Origin: Streptomyces albogriseolus
GTDB lineage: Bacteria; Actinomycetota; Actinomycetes; Streptomycetales; Streptomycetaceae
Length of the DNA stretch: 64,000 bases
Direction of reading: 5' to 3'
Assembly: GCA_014650475.1 (NCBI GenBank)
Contig: BMVA01000009.1
Location: 62,001-126,000 of the forward strand
In this document: positions 19,256 through 28,521 of the stretch, piece by piece
How the letters are laid out: the number at the start of each line of letters is the position of its first letter
Position numbering within the stretch: position 1 is the first letter of the stretch
Notes under the pieces: generated by a model
What the model was told of the DNA's origin: nothing
What the model saw: only the letters and a program-made list of their open reading frames with translations
Databases searched by the model: none
Made by a program: the position numbers and the translations under genes

Positions 19256-21613
19256 GTGACCATCGCGCCAGCCGATCCGGCTTCAGCGACCCGCGTGACC
19301 GAGGAGAGCGACGGCCCCGGGGCCGCGCTGCTGCGGACCCTGACCCAGCTGACCGCCGACCTGCCCGACGCCGACCCCGGCCGGGTGGCCGCCGCCGCGC
19401 TGCGCGGCCGGTCCGCCGCCGCCGACGAGGCGGAGCTGCGGGACCTGGCCACCGAGGCGGCGGCCGGGCTGATCTCCGAGGACCCCGCGTACTCCCGGCT
19501 CGCCGCCCGGCTGCTGACCCTCGGCATCCGTGCCGAGGCCGCCTCGCAGGGCGTCACCTCGTTCACCGGCTCGGTGGCCGCCGGGCACCGGGAGGGCCTG
19601 ATCGGCGACCGCACCGCCGCCTTCGTCCGGCTCCACGCGGCCCGGCTGGACGCGCTGATCGACACGGACGCCGACGACCGGTTCGGCTACTTCGGGCTGC
19701 GCACCCTGCACAGCCGCTACCTGCTGCGCCACCCCGCCACCCGCAAGGTCGTCGAGACGCCCCAGCACTTCCTGCTGCGGGTCGCCTGCGGGCTCGCCGA
19801 GGACGACAGCGAGCGGGCGCTGGAGGAGGTCGCCGCCCTCTACGGGCTGATGAGCCGGCTGGACTACCTGCCCTCCTCCCCCACGCTGTTCAACTCCGGC
19901 ACCCGCCACCCGCAGATGTCGTCCTGCTACCTCCTGGACTCCCCCAAGGACGAGCTGGACTCCCTCTACGAGCGCTACCACCAGGTCGCCCGCCTCTCCA
20001 AGCACGCCGGCGGCATCGGCCTGTCCTTCTCCCGCGTCCGCGCCCGGGGTTCGCTGATCCGCGGCACCAACGGGCACTCCAACGGCATCGTCCCGTTCCT
20101 GAAGACGCTGGACGCCTCGGTCGCCGCCGTGAACCAGGGCGGCCGGCGCAAGGGCGCGGCCGCGGTCTACCTGGAGACCTGGCACGCGGACATCGAGGAG
20201 TTCCTCGAACTGCGCGACAACACCGGTGAGGACGCCCGCCGTACGCACAACCTGAACCTGGCGCACTGGGTGCCGGACGAGTTCATGCGCCGGGTCGCCG
20301 ACGACGCGCAGTGGTCGCTGTTCTCCCCGGTGGACGTGCCCGGGCTGGTCGACCTGTGGGGCGAGGAGTTCGACGCGGCCTACCGCGCCGCCGAGGCGAA
20401 GGGCCTGGCCCGCAGGACGCTCCCGGCCCGCGAGCTGTACGGCCGGATGATGCGCACCCTCGCGCAGACCGGCAACGGCTGGATGACCTTCAAGGACACC
20501 GCCAACCGCACCGCCAACCAGACCGCCGAGCCGGGCCACGTCGTCCACTCCTCCAACCTGTGCACGGAGATCCTGGAGGTCACCGACGACGGGGAGACGG
20601 CGGTCTGCAACCTCGGCTCGGTCAACCTCGCGGCCTTCGCCGGCGCGGACGGCATGGACTGGGAGCGCCTGGACGCGGCGGTCCGCACCGCCGTGACGTT
20701 CCTGGACCGGGTGGTCGACATCAACTTCTACCCGACCGAGGAGGCGTCCCGGTCCAACAGCCGCTGGCGCCCGGTGGGTCTGGGCGTGATGGGGCTCCAG
20801 GACGTGTTCTTCCGGATGCGGATGCCCTTCGACTCCCCCGAGGCGAAGGCGCTGTCCACCCGGATCGCCGAGCGGATCATGCTCGCCGCGTACGAGACGT
20901 CCGCCGCCCTCGCGGAGCGGCACGGCCCGCTGCCCGCCTGGGAGAAGACCCGTACCGCGCGGGGCGTGCTGCACCCCGACCACTACGGCGTCGAGCTCGC
21001 CTGGCCGGAGCGCTGGGAGGCGCTGCGGACCCGGATCGCCGCCACGGGCCTGCGCAACGCGCTGCTGCTGGCGATCGCGCCCACCGCGACCATCGCGTCC
21101 ATCGCCGGCGTGTACGAGTGCATCGAGCCGCAGGTGTCCAACCTGTTCAAGCGCGAGACGCTGTCCGGGGAGTTCCTCCAGGTCAACTCGTACCTGGTGA
21201 ACGATCTCAAGCGGCTCGGCGTGTGGGACGCGCGCACCCGGGAGGCGCTGCGCGAGGCAAACGGCTCGGTGCAGGACTTCGCGTGGATCCCCGAGGACGT
21301 ACGGCGGCTGTACCGCACGGCGTGGGAGATCCCGCAGCGCGGGCTGATCGACATGGCCGCCGCCCGCACCCCGTTCCTGGACCAGGCGCAGTCGCTCAAC
21401 CTGTTCCTGGAGACGCCGACCATCGGGAAGCTCTCCTCGATGTACGCCTACGCCTGGAAGCAGGGGCTGAAGACCACCTACTACCTGCGCTCCCGCCCGG
21501 CGACCCGGATCGCCCGCGCGGCCCGCGCCGCCGTGCCCGTCCAGCAGCCGGCCGACCCCGAGGCCGTCGCCTGCTCCCTCGAGAACCCCGAATCCTGCGA
21601 GGCCTGCCAGTGA
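19256..21613 (+). CDS. nrdA: Class Ia ribonucleotide reductase alpha subunit
   Basis: A 785-residue catalytic subunit that reduces ribonucleotides to deoxyribonucleotides. Visible features include PTLFNSGTRHPQMSSCYLL with the first redox cysteine, the SKHAGGIGLSFSRVRARGS loop, SSNLCTEIL (thiyl radical site region), and the C-terminal tail CEACQ, a CxxC pair that shuttles electrons. The N-terminal ~130 residues hold a divergent region in place of a canonical ATP-cone. GTG 19256 follows GAGGGAGAG. It is under a cobalamin riboswitch and overlaps nrdB by four bases. Confidence 0.94.
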   Translation: MTIAPADPASATRVTEESDGPGAALLRTLTQLTADLPDADPGRVAAAALRGRSAAADEAELRDLATEAAAGLISEDPAYSRLAARLLTLGIRAEAASQGVTSFTGSVAAGHREGLIGDRTAAFVRLHAARLDALIDTDADDRFGYFGLRTLHSRYLLRHPATRKVVETPQHFLLRVACGLAEDDSERALEEVAALYGLMSRLDYLPSSPTLFNSGTRHPQMSSCYLLDSPKDELDSLYERYHQVARLSKHAGGIGLSFSRVRARGSLIRGTNGHSNGIVPFLKTLDASVAAVNQGGRRKGAAAVYLETWHADIEEFLELRDNTGEDARRTHNLNLAHWVPDEFMRRVADDAQWSLFSPVDVPGLVDLWGEEFDAAYRAAEAKGLARRTLPARELYGRMMRTLAQTGNGWMTFKDTANRTANQTAEPGHVVHSSNLCTEILEVTDDGETAVCNLGSVNLAAFAGADGMDWERLDAAVRTAVTFLDRVVDINFYPTEEASRSNSRWRPVGLGVMGLQDVFFRMRMPFDSPEAKALSTRIAERIMLAAYETSAALAERHGPLPAWEKTRTARGVLHPDHYGVELAWPERWEALRTRIAATGLRNALLLAIAPTATIASIAGVYECIEPQVSNLFKRETLSGEFLQVNSYLVNDLKRLGVWDARTREALREANGSVQDFAWIPEDVRRLYRTAWEIPQRGLIDMAAARTPFLDQAQSLNLFLETPTIGKLSSMYAYAWKQGLKTTYYLRSRPATRIARAARAAVPVQQPADPEAVACSLENPESCEACQ

Positions 21614-22626
21614 CCGCCAGCACGACCAAGAACCTGCTCGACCCCGGCTTCGAGCTGACCCTGCGCCCCATGCGCTACCCGGATTTCTACGAGCGCTACC
21701 GGGACGCGATCAAGAACACCTGGCACGTCGAGGAGGTGGACCTGCACTCGGACGTCGCCGACCTGGCGAAGCTGACGCCCGAGGAGCAGCATCTGATCGG
21801 CCGGCTCGTGGCGTTCTTCGCCACCGGCGACTCGATCGTGGCGAACAACCTGGTGCTGACGCTGTACAAGCACATCAACTCGCCCGAGGCGCGGCTGTAC
21901 CTGTCGCGGCAGCTGTTCGAGGAGGCCGTGCACGTCCAGTTCTACCTGACCCTGCTGGACACCTATCTGCCCGATCCGGACGACCGGGCGGCGGCCTTCG
22001 CGGCCGTGGAGAACATCCCGTCCATCCGGGAGAAGGCCGAGTTCTGCTTCCGGTGGATGGACTCGGTGGAGAAGATCGACCGGCTGGAGTCCCGGGCGGA
22101 CCGGCGCCGTTTCCTGCTCAACCTGATCTGCTTCGCGGCCTGCATCGAAGGGCTGTTCTTCTACGGCGCGTTCGCCTACGTCTACTGGTTCCGCAGCCGG
22201 GGCCTGCTGCACGGCCTGGCGACCGGCACCAACTGGGTGTTCCGCGACGAGACGATGCACATGTCGTTCGCGTTCGACGTGGTGGACACCGTGCGCAAGG
22301 AGGAGCCCGAGCTGTTCGACGAGGAGCTCGGACGCCAGGTCACCGACATGCTGCGCGAGGCCGTCGAGGCGGAGCTGCAGTTCGCCCGTGACCTGTGCGG
22401 CGACGGGCTGCCGGGGATGAACACCGCGTCGATGCGGCAGTACCTGGAGTGCGTCGCCGACCAGCGGCTGGTGCGGCTGGGCTTCGCGCCGGTGTACGGC
22501 TCGGAGAACCCGTTCTCCTTCATGGAGCTTCAGGGTGTGCAGGAGCTGACTAACTTCTTCGAGCGCCGTCCGTCCGCGTACCAGGTCGCCGTGGAGGGCA
22601 CGGTCGACCTGGACGAGGACTTCTGA
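21610..22626 (+). CDS. nrdB: Class Ia ribonucleotide reductase beta subunit
   Basis: A 338-residue radical-generating subunit with a ferritin-like di-metal site. EEAVHVQFY supplies the metal Glu and His and the radical tyrosine in the ExxHxxxY spacing. CIEGLFFYG and RDETMHMSF give the other metal ligands. The C-terminal tail EGTVDLDEDF is the peptide that docks on NrdA. The GTG start overlaps the nrdA stop (GTGA), so the two are translationally coupled under the B12 riboswitch. Confidence 0.96.
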   Translation: MTASTTKNLLDPGFELTLRPMRYPDFYERYRDAIKNTWHVEEVDLHSDVADLAKLTPEEQHLIGRLVAFFATGDSIVANNLVLTLYKHINSPEARLYLSRQLFEEAVHVQFYLTLLDTYLPDPDDRAAAFAAVENIPSIREKAEFCFRWMDSVEKIDRLESRADRRRFLLNLICFAACIEGLFFYGAFAYVYWFRSRGLLHGLATGTNWVFRDETMHMSFAFDVVDTVRKEEPELFDEELGRQVTDMLREAVEAELQFARDLCGDGLPGMNTASMRQYLECVADQRLVRLGFAPVYGSENPFSFMELQGVQELTNFFERRPSAYQVAVEGTVDLDEDF

Positions 22627-22647
22627 CGCCCGGGCGCCGGGGCCGTC

Positions 22648-22869
22648 TCACGCCGCCCGTGCGGGGCGGCGCGGGGCGGTCCCGCGCGCCGGGCCGGACG
22701 CGGCCGGCTGGTCGGACGGCCCGGTGACGGGGGCCGCCGCAGCCCGCCGGATCTGCCGGTCGAGGCGGCGGTCGCGCAGGATGCCGATCACGGCGGGCGC
22801 GACCATGAGGACGAACAGGCCGAGGACGGCCACCATCGAGATCAGTGCTTCTGTCTGCGTCGTGTTCAT
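22648..22869 (-). CDS. Small single-pass membrane protein, unknown function
   Basis: A 73-residue protein with one transmembrane helix (LISMVAVLGLFVLMVAPAVIGIL) followed by a basic, then Pro/Ala-rich cytoplasmic tail. It lies antisense between nrdB and nrdS, with its start 94 bp from the nrdS start in divergent orientation. No family recognised. The ribosome site is weak. Confidence 0.6.
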   Translation of the reverse strand: MNTTQTEALISMVAVLGLFVLMVAPAVIGILRDRRLDRQIRRAAAAPVTGPSDQPAASGPARGTAPRRPARAA

Positions 22870-22962
22870 GTACACCACTGTCGCGCCGGACACTCCTGAC
22901 CGGGAGTGGCAGGACTGTCGTACACCCTCGATTTACTGCCAACGGTGCGGCACACTGGAGCC

Positions 22963-23925
22963 ATGCTCCGGAATGTGGCGGCCGTCCTCCTCGACGGCGT
23001 GAATCCCTTCGAACTCGGCGTGGTCTGCGAGGTCTTCGGCATCGACCGCAGCGACGACGGGCTGCCGGTGTACGACTTCGCCGTCGCCTCGGCGGAGGGA
23101 GCCTCGGTGCGTGTGGGCGCCGGTTTCACCCTGGGGACCGAGCACGGTCTGGAGCGGCTGGAGACGGCCGACCTGATCACCGTGCCCGCCGGCGCCTCCT
23201 ACGCCTCCCGGGAGTTCCCGCCCGACATGCTGGACGCGCTGCGCCGGGCGGTGGACCGGGGCGCGCGGGTGCTGAGCGTGTGCTCGGGGGTGTTCGTGCT
23301 GGCCGCCGCGGGGCTGCTGGAGGGGCGGCGCGCCGCGGTGCACTGGAAGCACGCGGAGGAACTGAGCCGCCGCTATCCGCAGCTGACGGTCGAGCCCGAC
23401 GTGCTCTACGTCGACGAGGACCCGGTGATCACCTCGGCGGGCACCGCCGCGGGCATCGACGCCTGTCTGCACCTGGTGCGCAAGGAGCAGGGCCCGGAGG
23501 TGGCCAACCGGATCGCCCGGCGGATGGTGGTGCCGCCGCACCGCGACGGCGGACAGGCCCAGTACATCGAGCGTCCGCTGCCGGAGCCCGGGGGCGACTC
23601 GGTCGCCGGGGTGCTGGTGTGGATGGAGCAGCACCTCGACGAGGAGGTCACCGTCGAGCAGCTCGCCGCCCGCGCCCACATGTCGCCGCGCACCTTCGCC
23701 CGCCGCTTCCAGCAGGAGACCGGCACCACGCCCTACCGCTGGATCCTGCGCCAGCGGGTGCTGCTGGCCCAGCATCTGCTGGAGCGGACGGACGAGACGG
23801 TGGACGCGATCGCGGGCCGTACCGGCTTCGGCAACGCGGCCGCGCTGCGCCACCACTTCGTGCGCGCGGTGGGGACCACCCCGCAGTCCTACCGGCGCGC
23901 GTTCAGGGGCCCGGAGGCCGCCTGA
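22963..23925 (+). CDS. nrdS: AraC-family regulator with DJ-1/PfpI-like domain, NrdS-like
   Basis: A 320-residue regulator. Residues 1-185 form a GATase1/DJ-1-like domain with the nucleophile-elbow motif VLSVCSGVFVLAAAGLL and ITSAGTAAGIDACLHL. Residues about 215-315 carry the two AraC HTH motifs (VEQLAARAHMSPRTFARRFQQET and AIAGRTGFGNAAALRHHF). From memory, S. coelicolor nrdS is the third gene of the nrdABS operon. Here a small antisense gene sits between nrdB and nrdS, and a separate promoter region is available. Confidence 0.85.
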   Translation: MLRNVAAVLLDGVNPFELGVVCEVFGIDRSDDGLPVYDFAVASAEGASVRVGAGFTLGTEHGLERLETADLITVPAGASYASREFPPDMLDALRRAVDRGARVLSVCSGVFVLAAAGLLEGRRAAVHWKHAEELSRRYPQLTVEPDVLYVDEDPVITSAGTAAGIDACLHLVRKEQGPEVANRIARRMVVPPHRDGGQAQYIERPLPEPGGDSVAGVLVWMEQHLDEEVTVEQLAARAHMSPRTFARRFQQETGTTPYRWILRQRVLLAQHLLERTDETVDAIAGRTGFGNAAALRHHFVRAVGTTPQSYRRAFRGPEAA

Positions 23926-23947
23926 CCGCGCGCCGGACGGCGGGACG

Positions 23948-25312
23948 TCAGCGGGGCAGCGCCCGCAGCATCAGCCGACGGGGCCGCAGGGTGATGCCGA
24001 TGCGGGGCCGGGGGTCGGAGTCCGACGCGTGCTCGAAGCGGTACGCGTGGGCGACCACGGCGGTGATGAGCGTGAGCTCCGCCATGGAGAAGTGGTCGCT
24101 GGGGCACTTGCGGTTGCCCACGCTGAACGGGCTCATCGCGTACTTGGGCACGTCCTTGGACCGCTCCGGGAGCCAGCGGTCCGGGTCGAAGTCCTCGTTC
24201 CGCTCGTACGACCGCCGGTCGCGCTGGACCGCGTACGGGCTGTAGATGAGGTCCGCGCCCTTCGGAATGCGGTAACCGCCGAGTTCCGTGTCGGCGACCG
24301 CACGGCGGGTCAATATCCATACGGCCGGATACAGCCGCAGGGTCTCCGTGACGACATTCGCGGTGTACGTCAGCTTCCGTACGTCCTCGAATGCCACCCG
24401 GCGGTCACCGACGACCGATTTCACCTCGTCGCGGATCTTGTCGCCGAGTTCCGGGTGCTCGGTGAGAACCAGGAGCAGCGACATGAGCGTGGATCCGACG
24501 GTTTCGGCGCCGGGGGTCAGGATGGCGATGACCTGATCATGGATCTCCTGTTCCCCGATGGGGTCGCCATTGTCGTCCTTCGCGTCCAGCAAAGCCGTCA
24601 GCAAATCGTCCGGTTTTTGACCGCTTGCCCGTCGGTCGGCGATGATCTCGTCGACCAGGACATGCAAATCGGCCAGCGCCCGGTTGAATTCCCGATTGGC
24701 CGGGAGGGGCACCTTGTAGAGCGGTCCGAGCGGCACCACCATGCGCTGGTACATCCCGCTGAACAGGGTGGCCAGATCGGCGCATATGCGGTCGGCGCGG
24801 TCGTCCATGTAGCTGCCGCGCATCAGGCAGCGGGCGGTGACGCGCACCGCCGACCGGAAGGACTCCGCCGTGATGTCCAGCGGCCCGCCGGTGCGCCAGC
24901 GCTTCACCAGCGCGTAGGCCTCCTCGGCCATGATCGGGCCGTAGGCGGGGATCGCGTCGAGCCGGAACGCGGGCTGGATGGTCCGCCGCTGACGCCGGTG
25001 CAGCGGTCCGTTGGCGGTGGCCACGCCCTCCTTGCCGAGCAGGCTCTCCAGCGACTCCCACAGGGGCCCGGCGATGATGTAGTCCGGGCTGAGCGCCACG
25101 GCGCCGGTGAGGGCGGGGGTGGTGACGGCGTACACGGTCTTGGGTCCGAGCTTCAGACGGACCACGTCGCCGTGGTCGCGCAACTGGGACAGGAAGGCCA
25201 GCGGGTCGCGCGCCAGCCGCCAGCCGTGGCCGAGGAGCGGGACGGTGCCGCCGGCCACGGGCGGTTCGGCGGTCGCGGTGGTGTCTCCCGGGTGTACGGA
25301 CTCGACGGTCAT
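23948..25312 (-). CDS. cyp170A1: Cytochrome P450 of the CYP170A family (epi-isozizaene to albaflavenone oxidase)
   Basis: A 454-residue P450 that in S. coelicolor oxidises epi-isozizaene via albaflavenols to albaflavenone. The heme-thiolate loop is [17 protein letters not shown], deviating from the usual FGxGxRxCxG in the same way as CYP170A. The I-helix has [10 protein letters not shown], and the ExxR motif lies in [16 protein letters not shown] motif (in [13 protein letters not shown]) matches the Asp-rich motif reported to give CYP170A1 a second, farnesene synthase activity. The ATG overlaps the terpene synthase stop by ATGA. Confidence 0.93.
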   Translation of the reverse strand: MTVESVHPGDTTATAEPPVAGGTVPLLGHGWRLARDPLAFLSQLRDHGDVVRLKLGPKTVYAVTTPALTGAVALSPDYIIAGPLWESLESLLGKEGVATANGPLHRRQRRTIQPAFRLDAIPAYGPIMAEEAYALVKRWRTGGPLDITAESFRSAVRVTARCLMRGSYMDDRADRICADLATLFSGMYQRMVVPLGPLYKVPLPANREFNRALADLHVLVDEIIADRRASGQKPDDLLTALLDAKDDNGDPIGEQEIHDQVIAILTPGAETVGSTLMSLLLVLTEHPELGDKIRDEVKSVVGDRRVAFEDVRKLTYTANVVTETLRLYPAVWILTRRAVADTELGGYRIPKGADLIYSPYAVQRDRRSYERNEDFDPDRWLPERSKDVPKYAMSPFSVGNRKCPSDHFSMAELTLITAVVAHAYRFEHASDSDPRPRIGITLRPRRLMLRALPR

Positions 25313-26394
25313 TTCTCACCTTCCGCTGCGTTGTTGACGTACGGGGGTGTGGACCGGTCGTCCCAGCTGTCGACCCGGTACCGGCCGGACTCGTGGTGGA
25401 ACCAGTAGACGGAACTGAACCAGTTCCGCATGTTGCCGACGCAGGCGCGCACGGCGGCGCTCGTCTCCTTTCCGCCCACCGTCCCGTCGTCGAGCCGGTC
25501 GGCGAACCGTAATGCCTCCTGTTCCGCGTCCAGGAATTCGCTGATGCATTCCTCCACGCGGCGCCGTACGTCGGCGATCGCCTCTTCGAGGGTCATTCCC
25601 TCGTGGGTGACGAGACTGATGCCGAGATTGTGCACCTCGTTTCCGGCGATTTCCTTGGGCAGCGAGCAGAGGTCGTTGTACCAGGCGGCGAATTCCTGGC
25701 TGAGCAGCGCCGGTTTCCGATAGGCCGGGTTCTTCCGCACCGCGTCCGGGAGTTCATGTCCGGCGCTCGGTTCCAGAAGGTCGGTCCAGATCCAGTGCGC
25801 GAAGGTGAGGCGGCGCAGTTCGAGGTATTCCTCGACGGTCGGGACGATGCCCTCGGTGCGGTTGTGGAACTCCCGGTCGTACGCCTCGATCACGGTGTGG
25901 AAGTGGCGCGCGAACCGGGCGTTCCAGGTGTCCGGAAGGAAGGCGTAGAGCCGCCGCACGCTGTCGGCGAGGCCCGCGACCACGGGGTCCTGGTGACCCA
26001 GGTGGTCACCGGGGCGGTCGAGGGCGCTGTGCAGCAGGTCCTTCAGCCGCCGCCAGGCGTCGGGGCGGCCGTGCACGATGTCGCGGTCGTGACGGTCGTC
26101 CCAGACGAAGAACCAGGCGCTGTAGTCCGCTATCGCCTGGAGGACCTCGTCGGGCGCGCCTATGTAGTAGCCCGCCATGAGGTCCGTGTAGCACAGGCCG
26201 TCGGCATATGACTCCACCTTCTCCGGCGTCATGAGCCGCTTTTCGAGCAGCCATGCCCGGGTCTCCCTCTGGAGCTTCGGCCAATACGGGTGGAGTTGCC
26301 GGGGAAACGCCGCCTCGATCACCGGAAGAGACAGCGCCGGTGGAACTGCGATGGTGGTCGGTGCCGATGTGGTGCCGTGTGACAAAGCATGCAC
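25309..26394 (-). CDS. cyc1: epi-Isozizaene synthase (sesquiterpene cyclase)
   Basis: A 361-residue class I terpene synthase that cyclises farnesyl diphosphate to epi-isozizaene. The Mg-binding motif DDRHD lies in [14 protein letters not shown], and the NSE motif is NDLCSLPKE. The C-terminal RY motif region is [16 protein letters not shown]. Long stretches match the S. coelicolor enzyme as I recall it, including length. The GTG at 26394 follows AGAGGGGA; the upstream ATG at 26520 would add an unrelated extension. It is coupled to the P450. Confidence 0.96.
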   Translation of the reverse strand: MHALSHGTTSAPTTIAVPPALSLPVIEAAFPRQLHPYWPKLQRETRAWLLEKRLMTPEKVESYADGLCYTDLMAGYYIGAPDEVLQAIADYSAWFFVWDDRHDRDIVHGRPDAWRRLKDLLHSALDRPGDHLGHQDPVVAGLADSVRRLYAFLPDTWNARFARHFHTVIEAYDREFHNRTEGIVPTVEEYLELRRLTFAHWIWTDLLEPSAGHELPDAVRKNPAYRKPALLSQEFAAWYNDLCSLPKEIAGNEVHNLGISLVTHEGMTLEEAIADVRRRVEECISEFLDAEQEALRFADRLDDGTVGGKETSAAVRACVGNMRNWFSSVYWFHHESGRYRVDSWDDRSTPPYVNNAAEGEK

Positions 26395-26543
26395 GAACAA
26401 TCCCCTCTCAGCCGCCAGTTGAGCGCCCCGTCCCCCGAGCCGGGCGCACGCCGTGCGTATCCCCGCACCTCCATTCAGCACCACAAGCGACCGTTCTGGG
26501 AACGGATTTGCTTCTTTCACTACCTTGGGATGCGCACAGCCGA

Positions 26544-26580
26544 ACGGCGCCCGTCCGGGATGTGCCGGATCGGGCGCCGT
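26544..26580 (-). terminator. Terminator after the peptide deformylase gene
   Basis: Perfect 10-bp arms ACGGCGCCCG / CGGGCGCCGT (26544-26553, 26571-26580) lie about 30 bp past the def stop on the minus strand. Confidence 0.6.
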
Positions 26581-26611
26581 GAGCGAGGGGTGAAGTGAGC
26601 CGTGACGGCGG

Positions 26612-27262
26612 TCAGTCGTTGGCGACCACGGGGTAGCGCGGCTCGTTCTCGGCCATCTGCTTGAGGGCCGCCTTGCGCTCCCGCTTCGACAGCCGGTCGA
26701 TGTAGAGGTAGCCGTACAGGTGGTCCGTCTCGTGCTGGAGGCAGCGCGCGAAGTAGCCCGTTCCGCGTACCCGGATCGGGTTGCCCTTCTCGTCCTGACC
26801 GGTCACCTCGGCGTAGTCGGGCCGGGCCAGCGGCGCGTAGGCGGTGGGCACCGACAGACAGCCCTCGCTGCTGTCGTCCAGCCGGCGCCGCTCGGCGGGC
26901 AGTTCGACCAGCTCGGGGTTGCAGACCACGCCGACGTGGCGCACGCCCTCGTCGTCCGGGCAGTCGTAGACGAAGACCTTCAGGTCGACGCCGATCTGGT
27001 TGGCGGCCAGGCCCACGCCCTCGGCGGTGCGCTGGCTGGCGAACATGTCGGCGACCAGCTGCTGGAACTCCTCGCCGAAGTCCGTGACGTCCTTGCACTC
27101 CTTGTGCAGCACCGGGTTGCCGACCACGGTGATCGGGCGCGAGGTGCCGCGCTCCCGCCAGGCCGCCTCGCGCTTCTCGCAGTCCTCCGTGTCGATGACG
27201 TAGCCCTCGTCGTCGACGGGGAGCACGCCCGCGTGCTGCTGATCGGTGTCCTGCTGAGCCAT
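26612..27262 (-). CDS. def: Peptide deformylase
   Basis: A 216-residue metalloenzyme that removes the N-formyl group from nascent proteins. All three signatures are present: [10 protein letters not shown] (motif 1), EGCLSVP with the metal cysteine (motif 2) and QHETDHLYG with the two metal histidines (motif 3). It has an N-terminal extension of about 40 acidic residues before the core, as in one class of actinobacterial deformylases. ATG 27262 is well placed. Streptomycetes usually have several def genes. Confidence 0.95.
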   Translation of the reverse strand: MAQQDTDQQHAGVLPVDDEGYVIDTEDCEKREAAWRERGTSRPITVVGNPVLHKECKDVTDFGEEFQQLVADMFASQRTAEGVGLAANQIGVDLKVFVYDCPDDEGVRHVGVVCNPELVELPAERRRLDDSSEGCLSVPTAYAPLARPDYAEVTGQDEKGNPIRVRGTGYFARCLQHETDHLYGYLYIDRLSKRERKAALKQMAENEPRYPVVAND

Positions 27263-27328
27263 GACCGACGTGTGCCTTCCTGAGATGACCGGAGGTGGTG
27301 TCACAAGGGTAAGTGCAACGCCCCTGGA

Positions 27329-27349
27329 AGGGGCGCGGGGAACTGCGCG
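27329..27349. repeat. Dispersed Streptomyces repeat, copy 1
   Basis: AGGGGCGCGGGGAACTGCGC and following G recur with one mismatch at 52442-52462. From memory this motif is common at the ends of Streptomyces genes. It lies between def and the TPR gene. Confidence 0.55.
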
Positions 27350-27384
27350 CTCAGCCGCCCACGACCCCGCACCCGGCCACGGTG

Positions 27385-28365
27385 CTAGCAGACCTCTTCG
27401 AGATCCCGCCAGTCCCGGGAATCCGGGCTGTCCGCGACCCACCCGTCCAGCAACCCCCGCACCAGCGCCGCGGGCGCGGCGATGCCGCACTCCCGCTCCG
27501 GCACCCACAGCTGTCCGTCCGTACGGTGCCCCAGCGGCCCGGGATGTCCCGGCTCGCTGTGATCGTGAGGATCGAGATGCTCCCCGTCCCCCTCGTCGGA
27601 CGGCATCCGCGACTCCGAGCACATCCGGCACAGCAGCCGCACCGACGACGACCAGTCCTCGGCCGCGAACCCGGCGTCGGAGGCGAGCTGTTCCAGCGCG
27701 TCCCGGTCGGCCTCGGACGCGGCCTCCAGCAGCACCACCCAGGTCGGCACCGGCGAGGGCGCCCACAACTCGATCTCGTCGAACACCGGGTAGGTGTGCC
27801 CGGCGGCGGTGCTCCGCTCGCCGTGCGGCACCCCGTCGTGCAGGACGACCTCGCCCCAGCGGCGCCCGGAGGACGGCAGGGGGATGGACAGCACCTCGAT
27901 GCGGGCGGGGTCGAGCCGCCGCCCCCAGACCACTTCGGCCTCCCCCTCCGGGGACAGCCGTACGGCCGCGCTGCCCAGGTCCATGCCGAGGGGCTCGCCC
28001 GAGTCGGTCGCGGGTCCTGGCACCTTGAGCCCGTACGCCTGCCAGGCGCGGCGGGCCAGCGGCCAGTCCTGGAGGGCGGTGGCGGCGATGCCCACATTCC
28101 ACCAGTCCGGCGCCCCGGTGTCGCGGTCGAGCAGGGCGACGGCGCGCAGCCCGGCCGCGCGCGCCTGCTCCCAGTCGTGCCGGAACTTGTGCAGCAGCGC
28201 GAGGTTGAACCAGGACTCCGACAGCCAGGGCTCCAGATCGGCGGCCCGTGTCAGCAGCGCGCCCGCGTCCTCGTACCGGCCGTCGCCGATGAGCGTGAAC
28301 GCGCGGTCCGTGGCCTGCCGCCAGGAGGCGGAGGGCCGGTGACGTCCCTTGCCGAAGATCCTCAC
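27385..28365 (-). CDS. Tetratricopeptide-repeat protein, unknown function
   Basis: A 326-residue cytoplasmic protein. TPR-like helices fill residues about 15-105 ([63 protein letters not shown]). A mixed alpha/beta remainder contains a cysteine pair ([12 protein letters not shown]) and an acidic/His-rich linker. GTG 28365 is preferred over an ATG at 28476, because the extra 37 residues are Arg-rich and not TPR-like. Family-level function is unknown. Confidence 0.75.
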   Translation of the reverse strand: MRIFGKGRHRPSASWRQATDRAFTLIGDGRYEDAGALLTRAADLEPWLSESWFNLALLHKFRHDWEQARAAGLRAVALLDRDTGAPDWWNVGIAATALQDWPLARRAWQAYGLKVPGPATDSGEPLGMDLGSAAVRLSPEGEAEVVWGRRLDPARIEVLSIPLPSSGRRWGEVVLHDGVPHGERSTAAGHTYPVFDEIELWAPSPVPTWVVLLEAASEADRDALEQLASDAGFAAEDWSSSVRLLCRMCSESRMPSDEGDGEHLDPHDHSEPGHPGPLGHRTDGQLWVPERECGIAAPAALVRGLLDGWVADSPDSRDWRDLEEVC

Positions 28366-28521
28366 GATTCCCGCCTGCCAGTTCCGTTCGGTGGGCCGGC
28401 CGCAGCGATCGGCGCCCCCGGACACCCTCTCCTTCGCATCCAACCACGTACGGCCGCGAGGGCGCTCATTACCCATGGGTTACCCAGCACGGCCGGGAAC
28501 CAGACCGCCCGGTCCGCCCTC

